Positions 36,843-45,867 of a stretch of DNA of 64,000 nt are shown here, one piece after another; position 1 is the first letter of the stretch; every line of letters starts with the position of its first letter. Origin of the DNA: Burkholderia sp. WAC0059 (GTDB lineage Bacteria; Pseudomonadota; Gammaproteobacteria; Burkholderiales; Burkholderiaceae); the NCBI RefSeq assembly GCF_002870125.1, contig NZ_PNEO01000008.1, positions 1 through 64,000 on the forward strand. The letters are read 5' to 3'. The position numbers were made by a program, and so were the translations under genes. The notes under the pieces are model-generated. The model saw nothing but the letters and a program-made list of their open reading frames with translations, searched no databases and was not told the origin of the DNA.

Positions 36843-37898
36843 TCAGGCTTCGACCGATGGATAGTCGACGTATCCATTTTCCCCGCCGACGTAGAAAGTC
36901 TCAGGCTGCGGTTGATTAAGCGGTAGGTTAAGCTTGAAACGTTGGGGCAAGTCCGGGTTTGCGATAAACAGTTTCCCCCACGCGGCTGCGTCAGCTTCGT
37001 CGGCGTCAAGTAACTGTTGAGCTGTCTCGGGGGTCAGCTTTTCGTTAACGATGTAGGTTCCACCGAAAGCTTCCTTCAGTTGCGGCCCAAGTCGGTCGTC
37101 CGCAACAAATTCGCGTGCGAAAATGAACGCCAGCTTGCGTTTGCCGAGTTCACGTGCCACGTAATGGAACGTCGCCACCGGGTTGGAATCTCCCATGCCG
37201 TGCGTGTCACCGCGCGGCGCAAGATGCATCCCAACGCGTCCGGCGCCCCACACCGAAATGCAAGCATCGGCGACTTCCAGCATTAGTCGGGCACGGTTTT
37301 CGATAGACCCGCCGTATGCGTCGTCCCGATGGTTCGAGCTGTCCTGCAAGAACTGATCAAGCAGATAGCCATTAGCACCATGTATTTCGATGCCATCGAA
37401 TCCTGCGGCAAGAGCACGTTCCGCTCCCTGCCGGTAGGCAGCGACGATCCCGGGAATCTCTTCAAGTTCCAGCGCACGGGGTGTCGCGAATGGCCGTTGT
37501 GGCCGCAAGAGACTTACATTGCCATGCGCAGCAATTGCGGTTGGTGCGACGGGGAGCTCGCCGTTCAGGAAGACTGGATCGGAGATGCGACCAACATGCC
37601 ACAGCTGCGAGAAAATCCGTCCACCTGCCGAATGTACCGCTTCGGTCACCGCCTTCCAGCCTGCTGTCTGCTCGTCGGACCATATGCCGGGTGTATTCGC
37701 ATAACCGACGCCCATGGGTGTTACGGATGTTGCTTCACTGATGATCAGGCCAGCGGATGCCCGCGAGGCATAATAGGTCGCCATTAATGCATTCGGAACA
37801 CGCGTGTCGTCAGCGCGCGCGCGGGTCATCGGTGCCATGACAATGCGATTGGGCAAGGTCAGATCGCCGACACAAAGTGGATCAAACAGAGTTGGCAT
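36843..37898 (-). CDS. Old Yellow Enzyme-family alkene reductase
   Basis: A 351-residue FMN-dependent ene-reductase like NemA. The TIM-barrel motifs are intact: LFDPLCVGDLTLPNRIVMAP, MTRARADDTRVPN, the His/Asn substrate pair in IEIHGANGYLLDQFLQDSSN, and YGGSIENRARLMLEV. It would reduce alpha,beta-unsaturated carbonyls or nitro compounds with NAD(P)H. It lies downstream of the beta-hydroxyacid dehydrogenase on the same strand, 106 bp apart. Confidence 0.92.
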   Translation of the reverse strand: MPTLFDPLCVGDLTLPNRIVMAPMTRARADDTRVPNALMATYYASRASAGLIISEATSVTPMGVGYANTPGIWSDEQTAGWKAVTEAVHSAGGRIFSQLWHVGRISDPVFLNGELPVAPTAIAAHGNVSLLRPQRPFATPRALELEEIPGIVAAYRQGAERALAAGFDGIEIHGANGYLLDQFLQDSSNHRDDAYGGSIENRARLMLEVADACISVWGAGRVGMHLAPRGDTHGMGDSNPVATFHYVARELGKRKLAFIFAREFVADDRLGPQLKEAFGGTYIVNEKLTPETAQQLLDADEADAAAWGKLFIANPDLPQRFKLNLPLNQPQPETFYVGGENGYVDYPSVEA

Positions 37899-38004
37899 AA
37901 TGTGTTCACCTCATTTGCGGGCTCCAGCCCGGCCGAAAAATCGTGATGAGAGACAGTACAACGGGTTGGGAGGGCACTGCAGCTCACATGCGCGGCAGCT
38001 TGAA

Positions 38005-38949
38005 TTAGGCGGGCGGCTCGCTGTCTTTGGGACGATTTTCGTCTGCGAGTTTGAGCCCTGACGATTGAGCCTGGAGTAGTAGCAAAGCAGAAAAATCGCA
38101 GTCTATGTGCCCATGATTGATCAGCGTTTGCACGAAGTGTCGAGTGGTCGAAGCTAGTTGCATGGGAACGTCAAGGTTATCCGCGAGGTCGAGACCGAGA
38201 TCCATGTCCTTACGCATCAATGGTGCGGTGAACGTCGTCGAGAAGTCGAGACCGATCCAGGATGGCGTCTTTGCCCGCGTATAGGTCGAACCCAAAGCGC
38301 TATGGTTCAGGAACTCAAGGAATGCCGGTCTCGCAAGCCCCGCCTTCTCGGCGAGAACGACTACTTCGGCCAGAGACTGAGTTAAGACACCTAACCATAC
38401 GTTGTGGCAGATCTTCGCGATTCTCGCGAGCTCGCCGGTACCAACATAGGTGGCCTGCCTGGCGATGTTCAGAAGGGCCGGACGTTGGAGATCAAAATCA
38501 GACTTCAGCCCCGAGACCACGAAGCTGGCATTACCCGCTTCGACAACACCTGGATTGCCGCTGATCGGTGAGGCTAACATGCTGATGTTATGCTGATGAA
38601 GTACCTCCCGGAGCTTGGCGGAGGCATCGACGGAAATGCTCGAGCACTCGATAACTGTTCGGACAGATAGATCCGGTCCGGCAAGCAGTCCACCGCCCCC
38701 AGTGAACACATCCATGACGGCGTCGTCGGTCGAAAGCATAGTAAAGACGAGGTCACACGACGCCAGCTCAGATAGACTTTCGACTACTCTTGCGCCATAT
38801 TCGGCAAGTGGCTCCGCCTTTTCCCGCGAGCGGTTATATACGCTCAGGTTTGAGCCGGCCATGATCAGTCTTTTTGCCATCGCGTACCCCATTCGCCCGG
38901 TGCCGACCCATCCGATGTGAGGAGATTTTTGACTGGGTTGTGATGTCAT
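38005..38949 (-). CDS. NAD(P)-dependent beta-hydroxyacid dehydrogenase family protein
   Basis: About 314 residues from ATG 38949 (MTSQPSQKSPHIGWVGTGRM); the frame runs 67 codons further up without likeness. N-terminal Rossmann with GWVGTGRMGYAMAKRLI, the ASPISGNPGVVEAGN segment replacing the usual DAPVSGG, and the catalytic lysine in ARIAKICHNVWLG. The family contains 3-hydroxyisobutyrate and tartronate-semialdehyde reductases and imine reductases. The changed substrate segment means the substrate should not be assumed. Confidence 0.85.
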   Translation of the reverse strand: MTSQPSQKSPHIGWVGTGRMGYAMAKRLIMAGSNLSVYNRSREKAEPLAEYGARVVESLSELASCDLVFTMLSTDDAVMDVFTGGGGLLAGPDLSVRTVIECSSISVDASAKLREVLHQHNISMLASPISGNPGVVEAGNASFVVSGLKSDFDLQRPALLNIARQATYVGTGELARIAKICHNVWLGVLTQSLAEVVVLAEKAGLARPAFLEFLNHSALGSTYTRAKTPSWIGLDFSTTFTAPLMRKDMDLGLDLADNLDVPMQLASTTRHFVQTLINHGHIDCDFSALLLLQAQSSGLKLADENRPKDSEPPA

Positions 38950-39732
38950 ATCTGCCACGTTATCCTCGCACGAAGACGCCGCGCCGTTCGGGGGACTTGC
39001 CGATGCTGCGGCGAACCCCACTCTCCCATGATGGCGGTACGGCGATAAATCAGATTTCCAACTTTTGCCTGTCGCGTCCTTTGCCTCTCTGGTGGATGAT
39101 GGCGACCGGCCTAGCGGATCGCTGGATTGTGTTGTGTTCGATAAGCACAATGGGAGTGTGTAATCTTGACCATAAGTGCGTTGTCAACCGCGCAATTCGC
39201 ATCTGGCCGATTATGGAGAAAGGTGACCTTTCCATAAGGAAAACGGCGCGCATGCCCCGAAAACACGACGGTTCCAAAACTCGATTCGCCCGAGTCACTC
39301 CGGATGGTTTGGCATACATAGGAATGTGCGTAGGTCGTACCGTCAGTTGCTGTTGTCAGAACAGTCGTTGCTGCCGGTAGATAAATCCTTCGCATATTCA
39401 TGCTGTGTCTCCTATGTCTTGCCGTAGATTTCTATCTGCGTGCAGTACAGTCGATTGAGAATTGATGCTGGAACTGGTCAGCGATTTGGGGCTGATTGGG
39501 CATAGCAGCAGGCAGGTCTCAAACTTAGTGTTGTACTGTTTCCCGTGAGCAAGATAGGGTGGCTGCCGGAATGACAACAGTATGAGCATCGAGGCGGACC
39601 TGGATACAGTGAGAGCCTACGCAGATTCTGGATTTTCTTTAACAAAAACTGTCGGACATATGGATTTCTAACACCACCTGGACTAGAGCGTAAGCAATGT
39701 ATTGTCGACGGGCGGTGCGATAGCTTGTGGCT
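38950..39732. other. Stretch without a convincing gene
   Basis: About 780 bp. A minus-strand frame at 39111-39401 (96 codons) and another at 39398-39589 are open, but neither shows a recognised motif or a sound ribosome site. AT content is higher than in the neighbouring genes. Probably degenerate sequence next to an IS relic. Confidence 0.35.
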
Positions 39733-39830
39733 TGAGGTTCTCCCAGTTTTTCGCCTTCCAGATGCTTCGGGTTATGCAGCCGCATCCCTTGTCCATTGAG
39801 CCACAGGCCAGTCTTGCATGAACTGGGATG
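39733..39830 (-). mobile_element. Terminal remnant of the same IS3-family element as at 24630
   Basis: TGAGGTTCTCCCAGTTTTTC and the following bases, including TTATGCAGCCGCATCCCTTG, repeat with few changes the outer about 98 bp of the IS3 element at 24630-24735, including its OrfB stop region. Nothing else of the element is present. It marks an old insertion or recombination point. Confidence 0.7.
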
Positions 39831-40312
39831 CTTATCTCGTGTCCTTGATCGTGGCCCGAACGTCTCAGGAGGATCTTCTTCACCATCTGGCGTCGTTACC
39901 GGGTCTCAACGGAGAGGATGGAGGCGACGCCCAGAACGTCGCCTACCGGGCGGACGATCCGGAGGCAAACAGGATTTACCAGGAATTGAAGCGTGCCCGC
40001 GGAGAGGCTTGAAGCGGCGTGGCATGCCGGGCAGCCGTCGGTTAGCAGGTGATTCTGCTCTGATGGTGGACTCTGGATTCTGGGATGGGTAGCTGACCGG
40101 TCAGGCAGGTCGACTCGCTTTTCCCGATGCCGCTTACCGATGGTGAGTCGGGATTCGAACCGTCTTTCGGCGGGTTGGAATCGGGAATCTGGCCGTCCCG
40201 GACAGTGGAAAAACGGGTCTTTTTTGATATGGGTAGAAGTATGGGTAGTGGAAATGTGTTTTACCAGAGCCTTACTGGTAAAGGGTTTCCGGGCGATTTG
40301 GCGTCCTCCGTC
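39831..40312. other. Possible gene tail, then non-coding sequence
   Basis: A plus-strand frame running out of the IS relic to TGA at 40012 reads DAYLVSLIVARTSQEDLLHH ... RIYQELKRARGEA. It has acceptable codon use but no start of its own; it may be the end of a gene cut by the IS, and I do not recognise it. From 40013 to 40312 I see no gene. Confidence 0.25.
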
Positions 40313-41110
40313 TCAGATGATGTCGTCGATCACGCCGCCATCCACCCGTAGTGCGGCGCCGGAGGTGGCGGATGCCTGTGGCGAACAGACGTAGACGACC
40401 ATGCTGGCGACCTCGTCGACGTTGGCGGTACGCTGGATGACGGAACTGGGCCGGTTGGCCATCACGAATTCTCGTGCCAGTTCCTCGAGCGGTTTGCCGG
40501 TGCGCGCGACTTCGTCTTTCATCATGTCGGCGAAGCCATCCGAGAGGGTCGGGCCGGGCAACACCGCGTTGACCGTGACCCCGCTGCCGGCGACGCGTTT
40601 GGCGAGGCCGCGCGAGAGCGCCAGCTGTGAGGTCTTGGAGACGCCATAGTGGATCATGTCGGCAGGGATGTTGCGCGCCGATTCCGACGAAATGAACACC
40701 ACCCGGCCCCAGCCGCGCGACACCATCCCCGGCAGCAGCGCGCGCGACAGGCGTACGCCCGACATCACGTTGGTCTGCCAGTAACGCTCCCACGTGGCGT
40801 CGTCGGTGTCGAAGAAGTCCTGGGGGCCGTAGATGCCGGCGTTGTTCACCAGAATGTCCACTGCTACAGGCGCGGCGTCCAGTATGGCTTGCACACCCGC
40901 GGCATCGCCCAGATCCGCGACGATACCGTCGAGTTGCGCATGCGGCAGCGTACCCAGCAGCTTCTCCTTCGCTTTCGTAACCGAGACCTCGCTGCGGCCG
41001 TTCAGTATGACGCGGGCGCCGGCGCTGGCGAGGCCGGCGGCAATCGCGTAGCCGATGCCACCGGTGGATGCGGTGACCAGGGCAGTTTTGCCGGAAAGAT
41101 CGATCTTCAT
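40313..41110 (-). CDS. Short-chain dehydrogenase/reductase
   Basis: A 265-residue classical SDR: cofactor motif TASTGGIG near residue 13, NNAGIYGP, the catalytic Ser in FISSESARN, and YGVSKTSQ (YxxxK). The C-terminal GGVIDDII is typical. NADP preference is suggested by NGRSEVS after the second strand. It is downstream of another SDR on the same strand (30 bp gap) and shares its divergent LysR. Confidence 0.9.
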   Translation of the reverse strand: MKIDLSGKTALVTASTGGIGYAIAAGLASAGARVILNGRSEVSVTKAKEKLLGTLPHAQLDGIVADLGDAAGVQAILDAAPVAVDILVNNAGIYGPQDFFDTDDATWERYWQTNVMSGVRLSRALLPGMVSRGWGRVVFISSESARNIPADMIHYGVSKTSQLALSRGLAKRVAGSGVTVNAVLPGPTLSDGFADMMKDEVARTGKPLEELAREFVMANRPSSVIQRTANVDEVASMVVYVCSPQASATSGAALRVDGGVIDDII

Positions 41111-41140
41111 GGGGTATTCCGTGATGGCGATGTGTTGGGA

Positions 41141-41857
41141 TCAGGCAATGGCGCCGCCACCGTCGACCAGCACGGTCGACCCGGTGGCGTAGGGCGTGGT
41201 CGCAAGGAACAGCACGGCATTCGCGATGTCCCGTGGCTGCCCAGTTACACGGGCGGGCAGCGTGCTGGCGGCGTTGTCGTACATGGCCTGGCGCGCGGTA
41301 TCGTCGAGGCCATCCCATAGCGGGGTGGCAATCATGCCGGGCGACACGGTGTTGACGCGGACCTTCGATGGGGCGAGTTCGAGCGCGAGGCCACGACCGA
41401 GCGATTCCAGTGCGGCGTTGATCGCGCCCTGCAGGACCCACTTACCCGGCCGCACACTCAGAAATCCCGAGACGAAGGTCAGGGTACCGCGCTCGTTGAT
41501 CCGGACGGCGCGTGCCACTCGGTAGGCCCCCCAGAACTTGCTGTCCATCGCGGCATAGGCGGCTTCCAGTGGCAGTTCGCGAACCGGTCCGCCTGCGGTT
41601 TGCGCAGCGCTCACGACAGCGTGGTCGTAGCTGGAGGCACCCGCAAAAAACGTTTCTACCGCTTTGCCATCCGTCGTGTCGAGTACGGCAGTGGCGACGC
41701 CATGGCCGATCCGGGCGGCCGCGGCGTCAAGCTTCGCTTGGTTGCGTGACGCAATAGTGACGTGCGCACCGGCTTCGGCAAAGGCCAGGGCCGTGGCTTC
41801 ACCAATGCCGGAGCTGCCGCCGACGATCAGCACCTGTGTTCCTTTGAGTTGCGACAT
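41141..41857 (-). CDS. Short-chain dehydrogenase-like protein lacking YxxxK
   Basis: A 238-residue SDR-fold protein from ATG 41857, seven bases after GGAGG. The Rossmann motif VGGSSGIGEATALAF and TIASRNQAKLDAAA are normal. Where a classical SDR has YxxxK, this protein reads GKWVLQGAINAALESLGRGL, with no Tyr or Lys at those positions. A close homologue at 28659-29090 (decayed) has a similar SKTSVLQG. A non-standard active site, or a binding role, is therefore possible. Divergent from a LysR gene, 96 bp away. Confidence 0.85.
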   Translation of the reverse strand: MSQLKGTQVLIVGGSSGIGEATALAFAEAGAHVTIASRNQAKLDAAAARIGHGVATAVLDTTDGKAVETFFAGASSYDHAVVSAAQTAGGPVRELPLEAAYAAMDSKFWGAYRVARAVRINERGTLTFVSGFLSVRPGKWVLQGAINAALESLGRGLALELAPSKVRVNTVSPGMIATPLWDGLDDTARQAMYDNAASTLPARVTGQPRDIANAVLFLATTPYATGSTVLVDGGGAIA

Positions 41858-41953
41858 GGCGAATTCCTCCAGATTGAAACGAATCATTGTCATGCCAGGG
41901 CAGATTTGATGAAATGGAAATGTTACGAAATCACTCTTTCCACGGCGTTGACA

Positions 41954-42877
41954 ATGAACGGCATCGACGATCTGCCCGGACTCCGGGTTTTCGAGCGGGT
42001 GGTGGCACTGGGCAGCCTGACAGCGGCGGCGGCTGAACTGGGGTTATCGCTGGCGGTGGTCAGCAAGCGTCTGGCCGGCTTCGAGCAGCGGCTCGGCGTG
42101 CGGCTGGTCAACCGCAGTACACGGCGGCTGGCCGTCACCGATGAGGGAAAGCAGCTGTACCCACACGCGCTGCGAATCGTCAATGAGCTGGAGCAGGCTA
42201 CCGACACATTGTCGCGTCAGCGCGAGGAAATTTCCGGTGTGCTCAGGGTGACCGCACCGAACAGCTTCGGTCGTCGTCGCCTGGTGCCGCTGCTGGCCGA
42301 TTTCGTGGTCTTGTATCCGCAACTGCGGATACAGCTGCATTTGAGCGACGATGTTGTCGATCTGATGACCGGTGGTTTTGATCTCGCCATCCGTTACGGC
42401 GAACTGCGCGATTCGCGGATGGTCGCACGGGTGCTGGCACAGAACCGGCGGATACTGTGCGCTTCACCCGACTATCTCGAACGGCGCGGGCAACCGCAGC
42501 ATCTGTCAGACCTCGAACATCACGACTGCATCCTGATCGGATCCGCACCAATGACCGAGTGGCGCTTTGGTGGCGAAGGCAGAACCCGACCGGTGAGGGT
42601 CACTGCCCGCATTGCGTGCAACGATGGCGAGGCTGTTCACGCGATGGCGCTGCAAGGCATGGGCATTGTATTGAAGTCGATCTGGGATGTGGCGGAGGAT
42701 CTCGAGAGTGGACGTCTGCTTCAGGTATTGCCGCGGCATGCGGTGTCGGCCGCGCCATTGAATGCCGTCTACCTGAACGGACATCACCTGGCCCCTCGGG
42801 TGCGCGCGTTCATCGATTTTCTGGTCGTGCGTTTGAAGCTCTCCCACGCGGCAGGTTTAGCTGATGTAGCGGCGTAG
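41954..42877 (+). CDS. LysR-family regulator, divergent from SDR genes
   Basis: A 307-residue LysR of the DmlR/AaeR-like group from ATG 41954 (MNGIDDLPGLRVFERVVALG). HTH at about residues 8-66 (LSLAVVSKRLAGFEQRLGVR, then VNRSTRRLAVTDEG), effector domain with GGFDLAIRYGELRDSRMVAR. It is the intact counterpart of the relic at 29264-29870 and probably regulates the two SDR genes opposite it. Confidence 0.9.
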   Translation: MNGIDDLPGLRVFERVVALGSLTAAAAELGLSLAVVSKRLAGFEQRLGVRLVNRSTRRLAVTDEGKQLYPHALRIVNELEQATDTLSRQREEISGVLRVTAPNSFGRRRLVPLLADFVVLYPQLRIQLHLSDDVVDLMTGGFDLAIRYGELRDSRMVARVLAQNRRILCASPDYLERRGQPQHLSDLEHHDCILIGSAPMTEWRFGGEGRTRPVRVTARIACNDGEAVHAMALQGMGIVLKSIWDVAEDLESGRLLQVLPRHAVSAAPLNAVYLNGHHLAPRVRAFIDFLVVRLKLSHAAGLADVAA

Positions 42878-43011
42878 CCACGCGGATCATGGGCCATTAC
42901 GAACCAAAAGGATAGAACGTTAGTTCTCCAATGGACGCTGTCGGTCACTACTTCACTCGAATTGGCATACACCCATTGGGCCTTATAACCTACCGAGGTT
43001 GAAGGGAGCGG

Positions 43012-43830
43012 GGCGATTCCCGCGCAGACCATGCGCAACGCCCGGACGTGGGCGGTGTCGTTCGCTTGTCAGCGACCCTCGGGCTGCTGGTTTATCCGCT
43101 AATCGAGGGGCGCGAGGCGGGTTGGCCTGCGTGGACGCTACTCATGCTGGCGGCCTCGCCGCTAGCCCTGCTGGCCTTTGTGCGCTACGAGCGCCGACTG
43201 GCGCATCGCGGCGGCGCGCCTCTCGTCGATCTAAGCCTGTTCCGTGAGCTGGGGTTGTCCATCGGTGTGGGGATGGCGCTGCTGTACTACATGTTGTCTT
43301 CCTTCTACTTGACCTTCTCGGTCTATCTGCAAGACGGCTTGCATCTGACACCGCTTGATGCGGGGCTGCGCACGCTGCCCTTTGCGATTGGCTACTTCGT
43401 GGCGTCGTTTGCCGCGGCGCACTTCATGCATTGGCTGGGGCCGCGTGCCTTGACACTGGGTTTTGCCGTGCGGGTGCTTGGATTCGGAAGCGTGATTGGG
43501 GCGATGATGGCCGCGCGTCCGACGTTTGTTGGAATGGGCTTGCTCGTCGCTGGTGTGGGCTACGGCATTGTGATGCCATCGGTAATCAAGGCCGTGATCG
43601 GCGGCATCGAACCGCGCCATGCAGGACTGGCTTCGGGCATTGTCATTTCGACTTTTCAGATCGGAGCGACTCTTGGCGTTGCGATTATTGGGGGAGTCTT
43701 CTACGGCAACCTCGGCGCAGGTCATGATGTAGTTGCTTATACACGCGCCTTTGTCGTTGCATTGAGCTGTACCGTAGCTCTTTTGACCGTTGGCGGAATA
43801 CTGTCATTCAGGCTACCACGCGTTCACTGA
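43012..43830 (+). pseudogene. DHA2-family MFS efflux transporter, C-terminal half only
   Basis: The open frame carries the last seven or so helices of an EmrB/QacA-type 14-helix transporter (LLVYPLIEGREAGWPAWTLL, FYLTFSVYLQDGLHLTPLDA, GLRTLPFAIGYFVASF, GLASGIVISTFQIGATLGVA). Likeness begins near 43012-43039 without a start codon, and the N-terminal half is absent upstream. The frame itself is clean to its stop, so the 5' deletion may be recent. It marks the border to the plasmid-type block. Confidence 0.7.
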
Positions 43831-44044
43831 ATCTGAGTTGGCACCGTAACCTGACACGATGGATCTACGCCATCTGCGGTGTTTCTTGCCCGAGGTCGAA
43901 TGACGGCAGTCGTCGCGCCGCGCGCGAAGCCATGTGCGTTCGCTTCGTCGTCGCCTGAGCGGAGGCGGCAATGGCGTGATTTTGCATTGGACGTTGGAAC
44001 CGCACAGGTGCATTTGCGCGCATGGCGCCCAAAACCGGCGGTAG

Positions 44045-44056
44045 CCTATCCTGCCA
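44045..44056 (+). other. Candidate oriT nic site (IncP/MOBP-like)
   Basis: CCTATCCTGCC at 44045-44055 contains TATCCTG|C, matching the YATCCTG|Y nick consensus of IncP-type and related MOBP relaxases; the cut would fall between 44053 and 44054. It lies about 650 bp before a TraK/L/M-like operon, in an otherwise gene-free 870-bp stretch (43831-44703). No relaxase gene is in the window, so this is a motif-plus-context call only. Confidence 0.4.
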
Positions 44057-44210
44057 TCCCATGTTTTCGGTGTGTTTTTTGTCGCCCGGAGTAAACGTCG
44101 CGCGCAGGGGTTTCCGCGCTGGCGTAAACATCTGGTCAGGCCCTGTCGTACCGCGTGCGTTACCCGTGCGAACGCCGCGCGTCATGGTCCCCCGTCCGGA
44201 GTAAACCGGC

Positions 44211-44299
44211 TGCGTACACCCGTGCGTCAAAACTGCGTACCCGCGTGCGTCAAGTGTGCGTACCCGTTGACCTGTTGTGTGCGTTAACGCTGCGTCTCA
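44211..44299 (+). repeat. Four iteron-like repeats at exact 23-bp spacing
   Basis: Units start at 44211 (TGCGTACACCCGTGCGTCAA), 44234 (TGCGTACCCGCGTGCGTCAA), 44257 (TGCGTACCCGTTGACC) and 44280 (TGCGTTAACG), each 23 bp apart, with the last two degenerate. TGCGTACC recurs at 44540 and 44676, the latter just before the TraK-like start. The pattern suits binding sites for a plasmid protein such as the TraK/StbA-like product, or replication iterons, although no Rep gene is visible. Confidence 0.6.
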
Positions 44300-44703
44300 C
44301 GAAGCGCATCGTCTGCCGCAAACAGTACGAACGATATGCGTTGATCGGGCGTACCGGAATGCGTGGTGATGCGCAGCCACGGGAGAATGCCGTGTGCAAC
44401 AGAAGCGCGTCGCGGTGAGAAGTGCTGCGCCTGCACGGCGTATCTGCTGTTCAGGTCAGTGTGCTGTCCGGTGCGCAGGCGATGCGAATCCGGTGCGTTA
44501 TGCCGGTGAACCTGGATGTGCCATCGGGAAAGCGTCGCGTGCGTACCACATGCACAAAAAAATGCGTTGTTCTCCCGGGTACCCCTGAGTTCCATGCTGT
44601 TCTCACGGGCGTCCATCACGCGCAAAAGTGGTGTTGACGAGCGTGTTTCGCGTGCGCACGATAGGGCTATGGCGGTGCGTACCGAATGCGCGGGAGGATG
44701 ACG

Positions 44704-45153
44704 ATGCCTGTTGCGAAGGTCTACACGAAATCGCAATGGGATGCGTTTGCCCGCGCACTGGATGCGCTGCCGGAGAAACCAGATGAGGAACGCTGTGTCA
44801 CGGTGCGCGATGCGATGCGCGATGTGCGTGCGCATGTTCGCGCGGCTCAGGTCAAGGGCTATACGCTGGAGCAGATTGCCGAGCAGGCACAGCAACACGG
44901 ACTCGATCTCACGGCAGGGACGATCCGGTACGCCCTGCGAGGAACTGGCAAGGGCAGCGGTGCCGGGGCGGGCACACGCACATCAGGCGCGCGAGCGGCA
45001 GGGCAGGCAGGCGGCCCGGCGGCCCGCCCGCCCGACGCACCGCCGCGCACGAATCAGGTCCGCAAGGATGGGGGAAAGACGGTAACCAGACAACCCGCGC
45101 CGGTGCAGGGCACGCTTGGCTTTGCCATCCGGCCCGACACCGACGATCTGTAG
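44704..45153 (+). CDS. TraK/StbA-like small DNA-binding protein of a plasmid operon
   Basis: A 149-residue basic protein. ATG 44704 is seven bases after GGAGG; two in-frame ATGs just upstream (44686, 44698) are less well placed. Residues about 35-85 (VRAAQVKGYTLEQIAEQAQQ, then GLDLTAGTIRYALRG) resemble the helical DNA-binding region of IncP TraK and related oriT-binding or StbA-type proteins; the rest is a low-complexity Gly/Ala/Pro linker and a short end (GTLGFAIRPDTDDL). First of three tightly spaced genes; TGCGTACC repeats before it suggest autoregulation. Confidence 0.5.
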   Translation: MPVAKVYTKSQWDAFARALDALPEKPDEERCVTVRDAMRDVRAHVRAAQVKGYTLEQIAEQAQQHGLDLTAGTIRYALRGTGKGSGAGAGTRTSGARAAGQAGGPAARPPDAPPRTNQVRKDGGKTVTRQPAPVQGTLGFAIRPDTDDL

Positions 45154-45162
45154 GGAGTCGCC

Positions 45163-45867
45163 ATGAACGCGACAGTGGACACGACAGTCAATCCCATCTA
45201 TCTCGTCGCCGGCGGCAAGGGCGGTGTTGGCAAGAGCGTGATCGCTCTCGCGCTCGTGGATAACCTCCAGCGCCGGGGCATGAAGACCGTGCTGGTGGAA
45301 ACCGACACGTCGAACCCGGACGTGATGCGGGCGGTCCACGACGAGATAGGGTGTGCATCGTTCGATCTGGACACGGCGGGTGGCTGGATCGATATGGTGA
45401 ACTACTGCGATGCAAACCGTGATGCGGTTGTGGTGGTCAGCACGGCGGCGCGCAATCAGGAAGGGGTTGCGCGATACGGCGCGACCCTGAGCAGTACGCT
45501 CGATGAACTGGGGCGGCGGCTCGTTGTGTTCTGGGTCATCAACCGGCAGCGCGACAGTCTCGAACTGCTGCGGCAGTTCAGCGAGACCTTCCCGGATGCG
45601 ACCACGCATGTGGTGCGCAACGGCTACTACGGTGCGCCTGAACGCTTCGTGCTGTATCAGGATTCGAAGCTGCGCAGGAGCATTGAGGCGAAGGGGAAGT
45701 CGCTGGATTTTCCCGAACTGGCTGACCGTGTTGCGGATGACCTGCGCAGCCAGCGGCTGTCGGTACGCAAGGCGGTTGAGACGATGCCCATCGGCCAGCG
45801 CGCGGAGCTGCTGCGCTGGCGGACGTGCTACGACGCGATGTTCGTGCAGGTGACGGGCGATGGCTGA
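45163..45867 (+). CDS. ParA/MinD-type ATPase (TraL/StbB-like)
   Basis: A 234-residue deviant-Walker ATPase. The P-loop GGKGGVGKSVIALALVDNL is at about residues 14-32, followed by TVLVETDTSNPDV. The rest fits the single-domain TraL/MobD/StbB plasmid ATPases rather than chromosomal ParA. It lies between the small DNA-binding protein gene and a membrane protein gene that overlaps its end, the same order as traK-traL-traM of IncP plasmids and stbABC of R388. Likely roles are plasmid positioning or conjugation. Confidence 0.75.
   Translation: MNATVDTTVNPIYLVAGGKGGVGKSVIALALVDNLQRRGMKTVLVETDTSNPDVMRAVHDEIGCASFDLDTAGGWIDMVNYCDANRDAVVVVSTAARNQEGVARYGATLSSTLDELGRRLVVFWVINRQRDSLELLRQFSETFPDATTHVVRNGYYGAPERFVLYQDSKLRRSIEAKGKSLDFPELADRVADDLRSQRLSVRKAVETMPIGQRAELLRWRTCYDAMFVQVTGDG

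Noticed and set aside
40140-40180. GGGATTCGAACC resembling the T-loop of a minus-strand tRNA
   Set aside because: The five-pair T stem and the seven-pair acceptor stem cannot be formed around it, and no D or anticodon arm is visible.
44284-44898. A 204-codon minus-strand frame over the repeat region
   Set aside because: It overlaps the TraK-like gene start and iteron-like repeats, has no ribosome site and no family features.
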